From the NCBI GenBank assembly GCA_000750105.3, contig JPHH03000028.1, positions 62,001 to 126,000 on the forward strand: a stretch of DNA of 64,000 nucleotides. The letters are read 5' to 3'. Below, in pieces: positions 32,888-44,071 of the stretch. A model generated the notes under the pieces. The model did no database searches. It worked only from the letters and a program-made list of their open reading frames with translations, and was not told the origin of the DNA. Source of the DNA: Tolypocladium sp. Sup5 PDA-1 (lineage: Eukaryota; Ascomycota; Sordariomycetes; Hypocreales; Ophiocordycipitaceae). The translations under genes and the position numbers were made by a program. Within the stretch, counting starts at the first letter, position 1. The number at the start of each line of letters is the position of its first letter.

Positions 32888-33697
32888 GGGCCAAAAGCAT
32901 GAAGGTTCTGGCCCAAGATGGACATGTCGCCGTGTTTGTAACTTATGGGTAGACGGGGTCTCGTATAGCATTAATTATTACGTTACCTTGGCGCTTCGAC
33001 CTAGTTGCAAAGTTTGTCTATAAGACTAAAATATAATTAAGAAAAAGAGTAAAAGGGAATGAACCGATATGTCTTAGCTATTGCATGTAGGCTAGACGAC
33101 GACTAACACGGCAAGGTAGATCGGCCGGTTATGGAGACGCCCGAACTAACGGAACGGAAGGGCGGCTCAATCTTGGAGCTTGGGTTAACGGACTTGCGGC
33201 AAGATGGACATCGTGCGCCGGGTCAGACTCAGGGTGCAGTGGCGGCCCAAACTATTGGAGTGGCTCTGAAAATACTATGGCCCCGAACAGGGCCATCATC
33301 ACTCTTTCGCCCATCTCATTGAGCAACGCTATGAAGGGAATTGACGGGAATGGCCGGGCCGTGCTGGAGAAGATGGATGGAGCAGCGGAAACTGCCATGG
33401 GAGCCACGCACAACAAGGGCATTCTGTAGCCAGTGACACACGCCACGAATCGGAGAAAGGCAAACATCGGTTTTCCGGATCTCGCCTGCTCAATGGCATG
33501 CACGATGGGGAGCAGAAAGTGATGTGGAGGAGTATGAGGATGTGCAGCTTCTTGTCGGACAAGCTGGTGGCGCATGCGGGTGTCTGGGCGGCCCAAGTTC
33601 TGTTTGAAAGATGGCTTGTTACAAGTACCTACCTACGTATATTGGATACACTTATAAGTTGACATGATCCCTTGCGTCGATACCGTCATTCATCACT
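32888..33697. other. Intergenic with a dispersed repeat
   Basis: Holds the 44-bp repeat at 33125-33168. The minus-strand open frame at 33252-33596 is hydrophobic but unrecognised and starts without context, so it is not called. Confidence 0.4.
33125..33168 (+). repeat. 44-bp dispersed inverted repeat, copy 1
   Basis: Matches the reverse complement of 45073-45116 at 42 of 44 bases. Both differences read as CpA in the other copy and TpA here. Confidence 0.85.
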
Positions 33698-34765
33698 CTA
33701 AACTGCCGCCACTGCAGCCTCTGCCTCCTCTTCCTCCCGCCTCTCTTTCTCCCTGCACTCCTCATCGACCCTCTCCCGCTTCAACCTGCTGGACGGTTCA
33801 AACCTGTCACAGCCCTCCCAGCGACGCCGCAGCCACTCGTCCAGAGGAGAAATTTTACAATCTCCGACCCGCCGCTTCTCGGGCACCCAAGCCACCATCT
33901 CATAGAACCCGATGTCGAGGGGCGACGGAGGGCCCTTGTGCCTGGGATACGCACGTTCGACTCTCGAGTTGGGCAAGCCATCGACACTCGATATCCCAAG
34001 GTCAACGATGGTAACCCGCATGTCGTCGCCGAGAATAATGTTCCGCGGCGAGAGGTCCTTCTGCTTGACACCGTGATACACAAGCATGGCGTACTTTTCC
34101 GTGGCTTGAGCCAGAACCTCCAGCCTGGTTTCCAGGTCGTACTTTTTATACTCGCCGTTCTTAATCATGGACAGCAGACTATTGCCCGGAATGTATTCCA
34201 TCAGGACCATGCGCACTTGTCGTTGCTTGCCAGCCAGAGGCATGTCGAAGGTCCAAGAGCCGTGGTACTTGGGCAGGTATCTCCCATCAATCCCGGCTTG
34301 TTGAACCTTTTCATAAGCAGCAGCCTCACAGCTGTAGTGGCTGTCGGCATCGCAGTCGACGAAGCTGGGGAGGACCATTACTGGATAGTAGAGAGGGTCA
34401 AAGATCTTGGCCACAATCGGTTCCTTCTGCCCATCCAGTCGGCACAGCACGACTTGAGGACCGCGACCATCACGGGCCGCCAGCTGGTCAACAATCTCGA
34501 GGGAATGTATCGAGTCGTCCGGGTGGGGTCTTCCCGGCGGCGGCGGGTTGTGCAAAAGATACTGGACGCGGCTGGGGAGTATTTCGTCTCGCTCTGGCAG
34601 GACGCCTTTACGTCGGTGCGGGATTGCATAGCCAGGGTGGCCGAACGGAGGAGGCGGAATGTGCCGGCGAATTTGCAGTGTCAGCCCGCTACAGTAAGGC
34701 AATGGAGGAGGGGGATCGGCCCTATCAGCAGGGCCTCGAACTGAACGCCACTCGTTGCCGCCCAT
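33698..34765 (-). CDS. Fungal protein-kinase-like protein
   Basis: Single exon, 355 residues from the ATG at 34765; the frame upstream has only a TTG. An N-lobe lysine lies in EPIVAKIFDPLYYP. A hinge reads VLMEYIPGNSLL and the catalytic loop reads VKQKDLSPRNIIL, with Asp and Asn kept but the usual HRD replaced by QKD. The magnesium-binding DFG is DLG in VTIVDLGISS. This is the small, divergent kinase type expanded in filamentous fungi. Activity is plausible because Lys, catalytic Asp, Asn and DLG Asp are all present. The C-terminus is a charged RRERKE helix. A 28-base piece of its N-lobe region recurs at 35842-35869 in a broken neighbour. Confidence 0.7.
   Translation of the reverse strand: MGGNEWRSVRGPADRADPPPPLPYCSGLTLQIRRHIPPPPFGHPGYAIPHRRKGVLPERDEILPSRVQYLLHNPPPPGRPHPDDSIHSLEIVDQLAARDGRGPQVVLCRLDGQKEPIVAKIFDPLYYPVMVLPSFVDCDADSHYSCEAAAYEKVQQAGIDGRYLPKYHGSWTFDMPLAGKQRQVRMVLMEYIPGNSLLSMIKNGEYKKYDLETRLEVLAQATEKYAMLVYHGVKQKDLSPRNIILGDDMRVTIVDLGISSVDGLPNSRVERAYPRHKGPPSPLDIGFYEMVAWVPEKRRVGDCKISPLDEWLRRRWEGCDRFEPSSRLKRERVDEECREKERREEEEAEAAVAAV
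34379..34406. repeat. 28-bp direct repeat, copy within kinase gene
   Basis: Identical to 35842-35869 on the same strand; it encodes the IFDPLYYPV stretch of the kinase-like protein on the minus strand. Confidence 0.9.
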
Positions 34766-35349
34766 TGCAGAGATCAAATGGTGTGTAGGTAGTCCGAGGG
34801 TAGTTGAGTGCAGGTATTAATTAGGTTGTGAATGGAAGATGTACACGAGATTGGGCAACAGCCAAACGCGCACGTGACAACCAGAGCAGGTGGCAGGAAC
34901 CTGGGAGCAGGTAATTACTAGGTAATGTGTGAAGGCGGCATGCCCAGTTGCCCACCTCCAGATAAAAGGGAGACTATCAAGGCAAACTTATGGACCACTG
35001 CATCTGTTTGTCACCTGCATGGACCCTGCAGGTGTTTTGAAAGCAGTCACGGTCACATGGGACAGTGAATATTGGACGGGAACTGCTATACCTCTGTACT
35101 TGCTTATTCAACAATCCATTTGCCACGGGCAAACTATTTGTGCCTAGATGTAGCATCACGCAAAAGGGGGAAGCATGTTGCAAACTCCAACGATAGAAGG
35201 GTGACTGGCGGAATCATAAATGGCTGCAAGAACTTCACTTTTTGTGTCTTGAGACAGGCAGGCATCGCAACTCTCGAATATCAGAGAGATTCTTTTCTAT
35301 CATCAATCTTGACAAAACAAAGCTGGCCGACAAATCGCGGTTCATACCA
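34766..35349. other. Intergenic between kinase-like genes
   Basis: Upstream regions of two divergent genes, the kinase-like gene and the broken gene at 35350. No further feature seen. Confidence 0.35.
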
Positions 35350-35921
35350 ATGTCTAAACCACTTTCCGTCTACAACTCCTTCGACGAACCCATTCCCATC
35401 GGTGAGCTAGGTCCTGCCGAGAAACCCACCGTCCATGAATCATCCAGCGGCACAGCCGCCGCAGCGGAACCCAAGGGCTGGGTGGAAGTGCCCTACGAAA
35501 CCTGGAATAGAGAGGCAGAAGCGGTGCTAAAGGCCTACAAGAGCGAACTTAAGGACCGATTCATCGCATCCGCGGAGTACCCCCGTTTCGATACAGAAGG
35601 TGACGTCGTCCATGCTGCTGCCCTACACCTCAACAACCCTTGCATGTTGCGCTAGAATGCTACAAGGGGAGGAGCATCTACCACACCAGCGAGAAGTATT
35701 CGTTGTCAACCAAAGGCCGCGTCGACATGGCGTACTTTTGGGCCAAGGAAAAGCAGACCGGCAGGGCCTTTGCCGCGGTAGAATACAAATGCTTTGGCGC
35801 AATCTCCAAGGAACAGTTTGACAAAGCCAAGATCACGAAAGTACTGGATAGTAGAGAGGGTCAAAGATCATCATCACCGCCGGGCATTCAACCTCCCGCA
35901 GCAGCTCCCTCAGCCACGTGA
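35350..35921 (+). pseudogene. Broken kinase-associated gene with frameshift
   Basis: A reading frame starts at the ATG 35350 (MSKPLSVYNSFDEPIPIG) and runs to a stop at 35653-35655. The likely continuation lies in a different frame from about 35637: a segment with LECYKGRSIYHTSEKYSLS, GRVDMAYFWAKEKQ and FAAVEYKCFG. The switch falls in CAACAACCCTTGCATG, as if one base were missing, with no intron borders around it. The downstream part resembles the N-terminal module that precedes fungus-type kinase domains. After about 35840 it abruptly becomes a 28-base copy of the neighbouring kinase gene in antisense. The kinase domain itself is absent. It is a truncated, frameshifted relic, or a sequencing error plus truncation. 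Confidence 0.55.
35842..35869. repeat. 28-bp direct repeat, copy in the broken gene
   Basis: Identical to 34379-34406. It marks the point where similarity to the kinase-associated module ends, so it may be a rearrangement junction. Confidence 0.9.
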
Positions 35922-36148
35922 CGATGCCGCGCAGGATGGGTTGAAGAAGCTCTTCACGTTGCCGCCGCCTTGCTTCGCGCGGTCGAATATGAGCCCCGCG
36001 GTGCTGGGACACGGCTGCGTCCGCGTCTGACTGTTGATGGGACATGCAGTCGTCAAAGCAAGTAAGGAAGGCGACGACCTGCTCCTTATCGTGCCAGTCG
36101 CTCGGCTACCGCGCCGGCTATTTAGACACCCAAGGCAGGATCAATAGC

Positions 36149-36440
36149 TTGTCCCGCGCCATCGCCGCCCCCAAACGACGTTAGGGGGAAGCTGTTTGTA
36201 GATTGTGGACAGCTGCCCTGTTGCACACGTTAGCGAATGGATCTGCGCCATGGGTATCCGTAGTACAGCATCGAATATTATTTGCATAGCTCAAGTCGAT
36301 TCTAGGTAGCGCTACTCCCTAAGACACGGGTTAGTAAGCCGCGTCCAGTCGTCATCACACTTATGAGGTCATCACAAACCAGATACTTTACTCTACCTAA
36401 TGCGCTTGAGAAGAGCGTCAGGCCAGTCAAAAGACGAGAG
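36149..36440 (-). pseudogene. Relic duplicate of the GH5 endoglucanase 5' region
   Basis: This 292-base segment aligns without net length change to 51419-51710, inside the GH5 gene 15.3 kb away. It covers most of exon 1, intron 1, exon 2, intron 2 and part of exon 3, so the duplication was at DNA level. No start codon region and no further GH5 coding sequence flank it. Several substitutions are CpA-to-TpA (for example at 36321, 36395 and 36398, read on either strand), which fits repeat-induced point mutation. The exon 2 equivalent has lost the conserved FGC residues. Confidence 0.85.
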
Positions 36441-38662
36441 AGGAACGGCCTGGCAGGCGCTGAAGATATGAGTGTGAGCTAGAAAGGACTTTGGGCTGGG
36501 CTCCATTGTGAGACCGGGACTGTCATGCATGTACCTAGAGTCTTGGGCTTGACGTTTGAAGGTGGAGTGAGAGTAAGGGGATCGAGGATGGCTGAAGTTC
36601 GCACATGTAGAGTCTAAGTACGATCAAATACGACAACGCAGAGGGTTGCTGTTGTTGGAACAGCGGGGTAGTCTTGTTTCATGCATGTCACATGCAATAC
36701 CATCATCAAACGTCCGGTGTTAATACCCAATTGGCGTTGATTCCCCAACTTGACGAAGATGACAACGCATTGATGTCGTACTGTCACGTTCGGCCTGGCC
36801 TGACAGACCGATCTGTATTTGACCACCGAGAACAGAGGCACACCGAAACACCAACCACAAAAGCAACACTGTCAATTATATCCCCATTGAACAAGCATAA
36901 TCTTCAAAATTGCAAACCATAGCGAGGCTGCAACACATCCCTCGCTGTAGCGCGACGACGGCCGTAACCTGTAAGCTGCACGTCGTCCCCGTCAGCGGCA
37001 ACTCCACTCAACACCATAAACACCGTCTCATCAGTCAATCGCAGGCGCATCGCATTACACCACGAAGTCACAGCTAGCATATCGTATGTCAAATGTCAAG
37101 CGACTTTCACAGCAACTTCCGAAACTGAGCTGATGGCCAATTCTGAATCATGAAAGCTCGCCTCTCACCACTGTGCAGTGCCCGTAACCCATCCAGCGCC
37201 CAGCACTACATCCAATCCACCCCCATCACCAACAACCCACAAATCCCCCTCCCCTATTCAAACCTCAATAAATCCTCCAAACCACCTAAGAAATCCCAAT
37301 TCCAGTCCCAATCCTCATCACAGCTAGCTAGGTACGTTTCCGCTTCCAGCTCATCCCCATCAGCCACCCCCCACCACACCCGGTGAGGGGTCGGCTTACC
37401 GTGGTGAGGGCCACAGGCCACATGGCACCCACATACATACACCCCCCGGCAAAGAAGCTCCCCGTACCCATTGGTAGGGCTGAAGCGGGAATTTTGCCAG
37501 ACTCACGCGCCGCCGGGTCGATCAACCGGACATGGGCTGCGCCATGAGGTCATTTGCTCCCGGCTTCCCGGACGCCCCAATCTGTAGGCACGCGGGACCG
37601 CGGGAGAGCGACGCGACGTGCAGCGCAGCGGCAGGGATCGCGGACTGCAAACGGGCTCCTGTCGGTGTCGATTCCGATACCGCTACACCGGCTCCATCAC
37701 GATCCTCATGCGTCAATTGGCGTTCGGCAGTCACCGTCGCGTTCAGCGCATTGTGCAAAGTCGTGTCTCGGGGACGGGTCAAGAAAATTGCATTGTCCCA
37801 TCGCAGCATCCGCACCCCGAACGCAATACCGACTATCTGGCCCGCCTCCCCTCCAAAGCCACGAGAAATGAAACGCATCGGCCAAGCGGGTTGTGCCGCG
37901 GCCGCCGGGTATGTCCATCTCAGGCACCAAAGCCAGCAAAAAGAACCCCTCGACCTGCCAGGCAGCCCTCTCCTCAAGAGATGGCACCGCCCCGGTCTCC
38001 TTCCCTCATCCAAGCGGTTGCGGGTGGCCCTGCATGATGATCCAAATCACCCCTTGCCCGTCGTCAGCTCCAATCCTCAATCTCTCCGTCGACGGACGGA
38101 TCAACGAAAAACGCCAAAACATGCATATCCCAAAACCGTACCTCCTGAACCAGTGGCAGCATGGCCGTCTCTAAGAGACCCCGGTTGACAAGAAAGGCAG
38201 CGAAGCCAAGGAGAAGAAGTAGGAGAAGGAAACAAGGAAAACGTGGAGTAGGGTGACGTGTGTCGCAAATGGGGTCATCCGTGTGTTGCACTCCGGGTAT
38301 CGTGTGGTGAGAGGTCCCTATGCTCTGGTGTATCGAATTGCCGAAATGTGCCGTCCGTGCCGTGATGCTATGTAGTGCCGATTGTGCCGTAGGAAATGAA
38401 ATAACACCGAAATTAGAAATCCGAATAGGCCAAAGCAGCCTGGCCGACAGACCAAGACCGGCGCAGCCGGATGGTAGCGGCGACGAGGCCATACTGGCGA
38501 AATCAAGGTCATGCAAATCAAGTCGCTGCATGCAAGCGATGTGGTGCGTCGTAAGCGTCAACTTCATGAGTAGAGATATCGTGCGTAAGTCGTGGCGTGG
38601 AAGAAGTTTGTGTGTGAAGATTGTGATGGATGATCTCCAAGGGATGCATTCAAGTCGAGCCC
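36441..38662. other. Gene-free intergenic region
   Basis: No convincing gene. Overlapping open frames at 37522-38188 on both strands and at 38064-38567 lack coding character and recognisable motifs. A/C-rich, low-complexity sequence lies near 37190-37310. Confidence 0.4.
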
Positions 38663-39958
38663 TTACAGGAACCTTCGCACCCAGCCCGCATCGAGCCAGC
38701 CTACCCTGTCAAAGGCGGTCCAGAGCTTCGAGGCCTTGTTGACGTCAATCTTGCACGCCTGCTGTGCGTCCGTCTTGCGGAACTCCTTGCCCGTGCGGAG
38801 GCACTGGAGGCGGCGCTCAAAGATTCGTCGCTTGCTCGTCAGGTACGTGGCGCAGTCCAGCCGGAGGTTGCCAGCAAGGGCCACCTCGTCTGGGTGCAAG
38901 AGGTGCGTGTTGGGATCGTTGCTGAGATCAATCGGCTGGCCCTTCCAGTCCACCTTGAGGCTGTTGGACCGGTTGGGGAGCGAGTCGAGGGGTGGGCAGT
39001 AGTTGGGCAGGGCGTCAAAATCCTTATCCTCGCGGTTCGGCGCGACGATCCGACGAGATGGTTCTGGCGTGGCGCTAACACGACCGGTGGGTCTCGCGGG
39101 TCTCGCGGGCGTTGTGGATGCCGAATTGTTGCGGATCTGCCGTGGGGCTGCTTGGGTCTTGGACACACGAGCCTTTGCAGGCTTGGCGGCGATGGGCTTG
39201 GCTGGCATGATGGCATGGTATCGCTGAGCTCCAGCCCGCCGGTCAGCCTCGAGAAGTGCACGCTCCTTGCGCAGCCACGCCTTGCGGTCCGACGTGTAGT
39301 GCTTCATGACTTGGGATCGGAAGGTCAAGGCCAGCTCGTAGTCCTCGCGCCGTGGCGGGGTGAGGCCTGCGAAGATGCTCTCAGAACGGGCTCGCACGTG
39401 CTCGTCGACGATGCGCCGGTGCTCGAGCTCGGCGGGGGCAAAGAGCGGCGCCTGAGGAGGGCTCTGCGGCGAGTGTTCGTCGTGTGGGTATAAGACGGGG
39501 TCTTTGATCGGTTGGCTCGACGGGGGCGTCGGTGGAGGTGCGTTTGCAGTCGCAATGGGTTTGCTGTAAGGCGAGACCGGGGGCGACATGGGCAGCGGCT
39601 GCTGCGCAGAGACTGGCCGGCCATTGCCACCGTCCACCTGGCCCAAAGTTCTGTTCATGCCGGGCGTGTTGTGGCTAAAGCTGTCGAGCACAGCATCAGG
39701 GGGCGACATCAGGCTATTGATATCGAGTTTCTTCGTCTCCATTGCGGCCGCGGGCACCGGCGGCGGCGCCATTGAGCCCTGGGGATGTTCGCTTGGGCGC
39801 GAATTGGAAGCCATTGGGATTGCCGACGGTCGTTGATGAAAGTAGGAAAACACGGAAGAGGAGAATGGGAATGGTGAGGATTGAGTTGTAGTAGTCTTGT
39901 GGTTCTTGTCGAAGGTGGTGGAAGACTGCAGGTGACCAGACGTGGGTTTGTCAGCCAT
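38663..39958 (-). CDS. SWIRM-domain protein (Fun19-like)
   Basis: Single exon, 431 residues from the ATG at 39958; a later ATG (MASNSRPSEHPQG, near 39814) is also possible. The first 300 residues are proline/serine-rich and disordered, apart from a conserved helical patch (RARSESIFAGLTPPRREDYELALTFRSQVMKHY). The last 90 residues form a SWIRM domain: HLLHPDEVALAGNLRLDCATYL, KRRIFERRL, QQACKIDVNKASKLWTAFDRVGWLD. SWIRM domains bind nucleosomes or chromatin factors. Fungal proteins of this layout include yeast Fun19 and fission yeast Laf1/Laf2, linked to histone deacetylase complexes. It should be nuclear. A long gene-free region lies upstream. Confidence 0.75.
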   Translation of the reverse strand: MADKPTSGHLQSSTTFDKNHKTTTTQSSPFPFSSSVFSYFHQRPSAIPMASNSRPSEHPQGSMAPPPVPAAAMETKKLDINSLMSPPDAVLDSFSHNTPGMNRTLGQVDGGNGRPVSAQQPLPMSPPVSPYSKPIATANAPPPTPPSSQPIKDPVLYPHDEHSPQSPPQAPLFAPAELEHRRIVDEHVRARSESIFAGLTPPRREDYELALTFRSQVMKHYTSDRKAWLRKERALLEADRRAGAQRYHAIMPAKPIAAKPAKARVSKTQAAPRQIRNNSASTTPARPARPTGRVSATPEPSRRIVAPNREDKDFDALPNYCPPLDSLPNRSNSLKVDWKGQPIDLSNDPNTHLLHPDEVALAGNLRLDCATYLTSKRRIFERRLQCLRTGKEFRKTDAQQACKIDVNKASKLWTAFDRVGWLDAGWVRRFL

Positions 39959-40758
39959 GCTGGTATGGCTCTGGCGGACTGACGTGTCTGGGTGGCGAAG
40001 GGCTGTCAGTTGTGCGCCTCTAATTCGCAGGCAACAGCCGGTCGGAGATATGGTCCACAGGTCCGAAACTAGATGCGCAGGCCGGAGTTTGGGGTCTTCG
40101 GGAGGCCAGAGACGGAGGAACCCAAGATGCAGGTGGGAGAGTGCGAGGGGCGAAGCGGGAGTCGGTTTGATTTATGTTTGCCGTTGCGATGGGCGAGGCG
40201 GTGGTGGTGGACTGCTGGTGGTGACCGCTGGGGGCGACTGCTGGGGGTGACTGCTGGGGGTGGGGTGATTGAATGGCGGTATTGTCTGAGCGCACTGAAT
40301 AGATGGGCCCGATCCAGTCACTACCAGTCAATCGATTGTCGAAATGTCGTCAGCGAGCGCCGCGGTTTAGCGTTGCGCAATTGGCGGTGCTCATTGGCAA
40401 TTGGGAGACGGCCAGTTGCAATTGGAAAAACGAAGAGCGCAAGCGACAATGGCCGGGCGGGCTATTGTGCCTTTTGAGGGTCAGGCCACGGTGACTGATG
40501 CACCGATGACTCTGATCTGACACGCACTGCCTGGAGCGCACCCAAAGGCCAGGCAGAGCAGGCGTCGTTGATACCCGATGGGGACTGGGAACGACAGCCT
40601 GGGGCCAGCCTGAGGTGGCGGCCAGAATGGGAACCTTACGCAGGCACACACGACAAGCGCGGGCACACGCCCCTCCCCGCGAGGACAAAGAAGTGGACGC
40701 CGGCGTGATTGGGCCGTGGTCGTATGGCTGGCTCTGGCTGGAGGAGCTGAGGCAGCTG

Positions 40759-40803
40759 GATGGCGAGAGGCAGACGGATGGCGAGAGGCAGACGGATGGC
40801 GAG
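40759..40803. repeat. 18-bp tandem repeat
   Basis: The unit GATGGCGAGAGGCAGACG occurs at 40759 and 40777, followed by a half unit to 40803. Confidence 0.9.
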
Positions 40804-43104
40804 CGGTTCAAGGCGGAGTTGCGCGTTTGTCTCGGGTCGTCGCAATAGTGACTGGCGGACTGCAGGGCCAGGCTGGCAGTCAATCGATCGAGGCGGGCCA
40901 AGGCAGCAGAGAATTGGCCGAGAGGGCGAGTGTGTCGGTCTGATGAAGGATGATGGACGCAGAGTGTGTTTGAGGGAGGACGGAGGAGAAAGCGAGAGGT
41001 TGAAGGAAACAGGCGCAGCTGGCATGGAAATAGGATTGGACGGCTGCTGATTGCGAAACAGGGCAGCACAGATGCTGTCTTGTAAGGAAAGCCGGAGTGC
41101 GGACGACGAGGGAGGAGGAGGGTGGGAGTGCGAGGCAGCTGGCGACGAGAGCGTCGCAGGACAGAGGAGCAGATGGAGGAGGAGGGCGTGTGATTGATGG
41201 AGGGGCACAGGGTAGGTGGGGTAGACGCAATGGCCAGGGCTGTGGGGGGGGGCAGCCTAGTGAGCCAGGCAGTGACATGGCCCAACGGCGCCTGAACGGC
41301 GGCGGAGTCGGTACCCAGCTGGCAGGCGGTGGGCATCTGATTCCATCGCGACACGCCCCCGTCCTCCAGTGGCTCGCTGTCTTGTGCTCCAGGCGCCCAC
41401 TGCACTGAGCGTGTCTGGGGGCTGAGGGCATCCGTTGTGTGACGTTGGCCGTCGACGTGCAGGACTTGAAGTAGGACGCCGTGCAACAGCACGCTGCAAG
41501 AGCGCTTTCGGATGCCCTGCGAATGGGGAGCAGGCAATGCAACCCGATCAGAGTCGCACCGCGTCCCCAGTCTCTGCGATGGTAATTATGAGCAAGGATC
41601 GATGTCCAAGCAAGCAGCCCATCCAACATCCAACCTCATGCCTGGTGTTGGTGGTGACAGGCAGACGCAGCAGCACATCTCGGGAGGCTCTTCGCTAACG
41701 GCACGCCCTCCACCAGCCAGTCAGGTGCCGTTGCCCGCCCAAGGTCATCAGGCACACCAGGCCCAGGCGAGGGTGTGATTTGCTGCCCACGCTCGTCCAA
41801 AGATAGCACCTGCCGCTGTGACGGAGTGAGGGAGGTGTAGGGTAACCGCTCAGCTTGCTCTCTTAACACAATCGAGGCAGTTGGCTTGTTGATGCCGTTG
41901 CAATCTGTCTTACGACTTGGAGGTGCGCAATGGCTGTACCACGACTGGCTGGCTAGATGAGATCCGGCATGTACGGAGTACGACGCGCAACATTGGGGGG
42001 CGGTACATGCTTAGCTGAAGCGAGCTGAGGGAGACACACCCCCAAGGAGGGTTGCTAGATGGATCATGGACGCGATGCCATCCCCCAACTTCCCCTCTCC
42101 CAACAAAGGGCAGCGACGGACTACCAGAACCGTCCACTCCGTACAATGGAAGGGTAAAAGCCGCATGGGGCCCCAATTGATGCGCGTTAGTGCTGCGCTT
42201 CGGGATCTGGCGGCGCCCATCGCGAGCAACTCCAGGCGGCCCTCATGTCAAGGTGGTAGCGGTAAGGATGGGCGGAGGGTACCTGGCATAAGTCGCCCGT
42301 TCTCCCGCCCGCCAGTAGCGATGCCCTCTGGCGTGGCAGCCCGCCTCTGAATGGCCGAGAGAAAGTCGATGCGATGGGGCGGGTGGGTGTGCCCAGCGGC
42401 GGACGAGGAGAGGGGAAGACGAGATGGATGCTGTTGTTGGGATGGGGGTTGTGCGACGACAGCCGCCATGAGCCAACCCGACGCCCCCCGCCTCACTGCT
42501 GTGTCCGACGACGTCCGCTGGCTACCCATCCGTCCTTTTATCGGCTGCCGCTCCCGGCGCGTATCGCGACATACCTGCATCGGCCGCCCTCGCTGCAGTT
42601 GCGATAAGGCTGTCTGCCACCTTGTGCTTGCCCGTGTGGTGCGAAGCAACAAGGACAAGACCTTTGTGACGGGGTGTGTGAAACGGAGGAGAGGGGCATC
42701 TCGACTTGGCTGGAGTTTTGTCTGCTTGCCTCCCTCGCTGCCCAAAGCCCAACGGGAGCCACATCGCGTCCAATGGCGGAGAGGGGTGTTGATGGCCGTG
42801 GAGCCTCCGTACGCGCCGTGTTGGGGGCTGCTTTGTTGCTCGTTGCACATCCGCTCTATTCTGCTTCTTTGTTGGCAAGTTGACAGGCAATCAAGCAAGC
42901 AGACAGACAACGCACGGCAGAGGCAGCAAGCGAGGCATGGCGCTCGATCCGGCGCAGACGAAACACAGAGGCAACTCAATGGTAGTCTGATACAGCCGCT
43001 GGCGACTCAATTCACACAAGGAGGCCTCCTCGTCGCGTCCGTTCGGCAGCTGGGCATTTCAACTGACTTGCCTCGCACTCAATTGGCCCCGACTGCCTCG
43101 ATCC

Positions 43105-43126
43105 ATTGGCCAATCCATTGGCCAAT
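43105..43126. promoter_or_regulatory. Two adjacent CCAAT palindromes
   Basis: The palindrome ATTGGCCAAT occurs at 43105-43114 and again at 43117-43126, so four CCAAT pentamers fall within 22 bases at a 12-base period. The CCAAT-binding complex (Hap2/3/5) recognises this core. The target gene is not evident. Confidence 0.5.
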
Positions 43127-44047
43127 GCTCCTCAACCGCCGAGGCGCTCCCCCCGTGACCGCATCACCACTCCTCCCGCGCCCTCCATCCATCCCATCCC
43201 GTCCAGTTCCATCGTCACGTCCAGCAGCCCGACGAAACGCCAGAGACAGAGGGGCAGAGGAGCCGTAGGAAAACAGTCAGACTGCAAGAGGTGAGTCACA
43301 GGATGGCACGGCCACTAGGAAGGCGAAACAATGAAGGCGACGTTGCCGCTTCGGGCCTAGCGCCGAGGTGAGGAAAGGGGTGGCGCAGCCCAGGCGTGCG
43401 GTGTGGGGCACCGGCCCTCAACTTGAGGGTCGCGGCCTATCGATAAGCTAAAACTGCCGGGGACGTACCCGCCCATCGAAGCGTTCACCGTTTTATGCGC
43501 CCGCGTCCCTCTGCCTACATTGGGGCTAGATTGGGGGAGAATCGGCCGTCGACGGTGTCGCGCTGCGCCGGGGAGCGTGCTGACGGCGCCGGGCAGAGGA
43601 ATTGCCTCGGGTTGGCGGTGCGGCGCGCATTCGCAGCGGCAAACGGGTGACGGTGACGAGGACGAGGACGTCATTCACGCGCGAGGGACGCCTGCCTTGC
43701 CGCAGTGCGGGCGGGCAGGAAGCACAGGCCATGCCATGCCATGCCAAGATGGGGGCGTGTGGAACCACGTCCCGGCGTTGGTGGAGTGTCAGGGGGGTGC
43801 GCCTACGAAGGCGCTGTTCGGGGCAATGCGAGATTCGCGAGTTGATTCCATCCCTTCCACCGTCCTTCACGCTCTCTCACTTCGGACTCGGACTTGGCGC
43901 GGAGTTTACACCCTGCCCGCGCGGGGCCGGGCCAACGTGAATACGTGAATGCAACTGTTGGCCCGTCGAGGGCCCGCGGGCTCGGCCTGCTTAATAAACG
44001 GATGCGGAGGAGGGCAGGGCCAGCGATCCGGACCGACCGGAGGGGCT

Positions 44048-44071
44048 CTGCTGCTGCTGCTGCTGCTGCTG
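44048..44071. repeat. CTG trinucleotide microsatellite
   Basis: Eight uninterrupted CTG units. Confidence 0.95.

Noticed and set aside
33252..33596. 114-codon minus-strand frame with hydrophobic residues
   Set aside because: No recognisable family, no start context, no splice partners.
37522..38188. Overlapping frames on both strands near 37.5-38.2 kb
   Set aside because: Both strands are open with no motif; probably chance in GC-rich sequence.
38064..38567. 167-codon minus-strand frame with a leucine run
   Set aside because: The apparent membrane segment is low complexity, and there is no supporting homology or gene structure.
40350..41537. 395-codon minus-strand open frame
   Set aside because: Serine/proline/arginine-rich low complexity, overlapping open frames in other phases and on the other strand, no domain or splice logic.
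42248..43268. Overlapping long open frames on both strands
   Set aside because: Antisense frames of similar length with biased composition; GC-rich sequence makes such frames common by chance.
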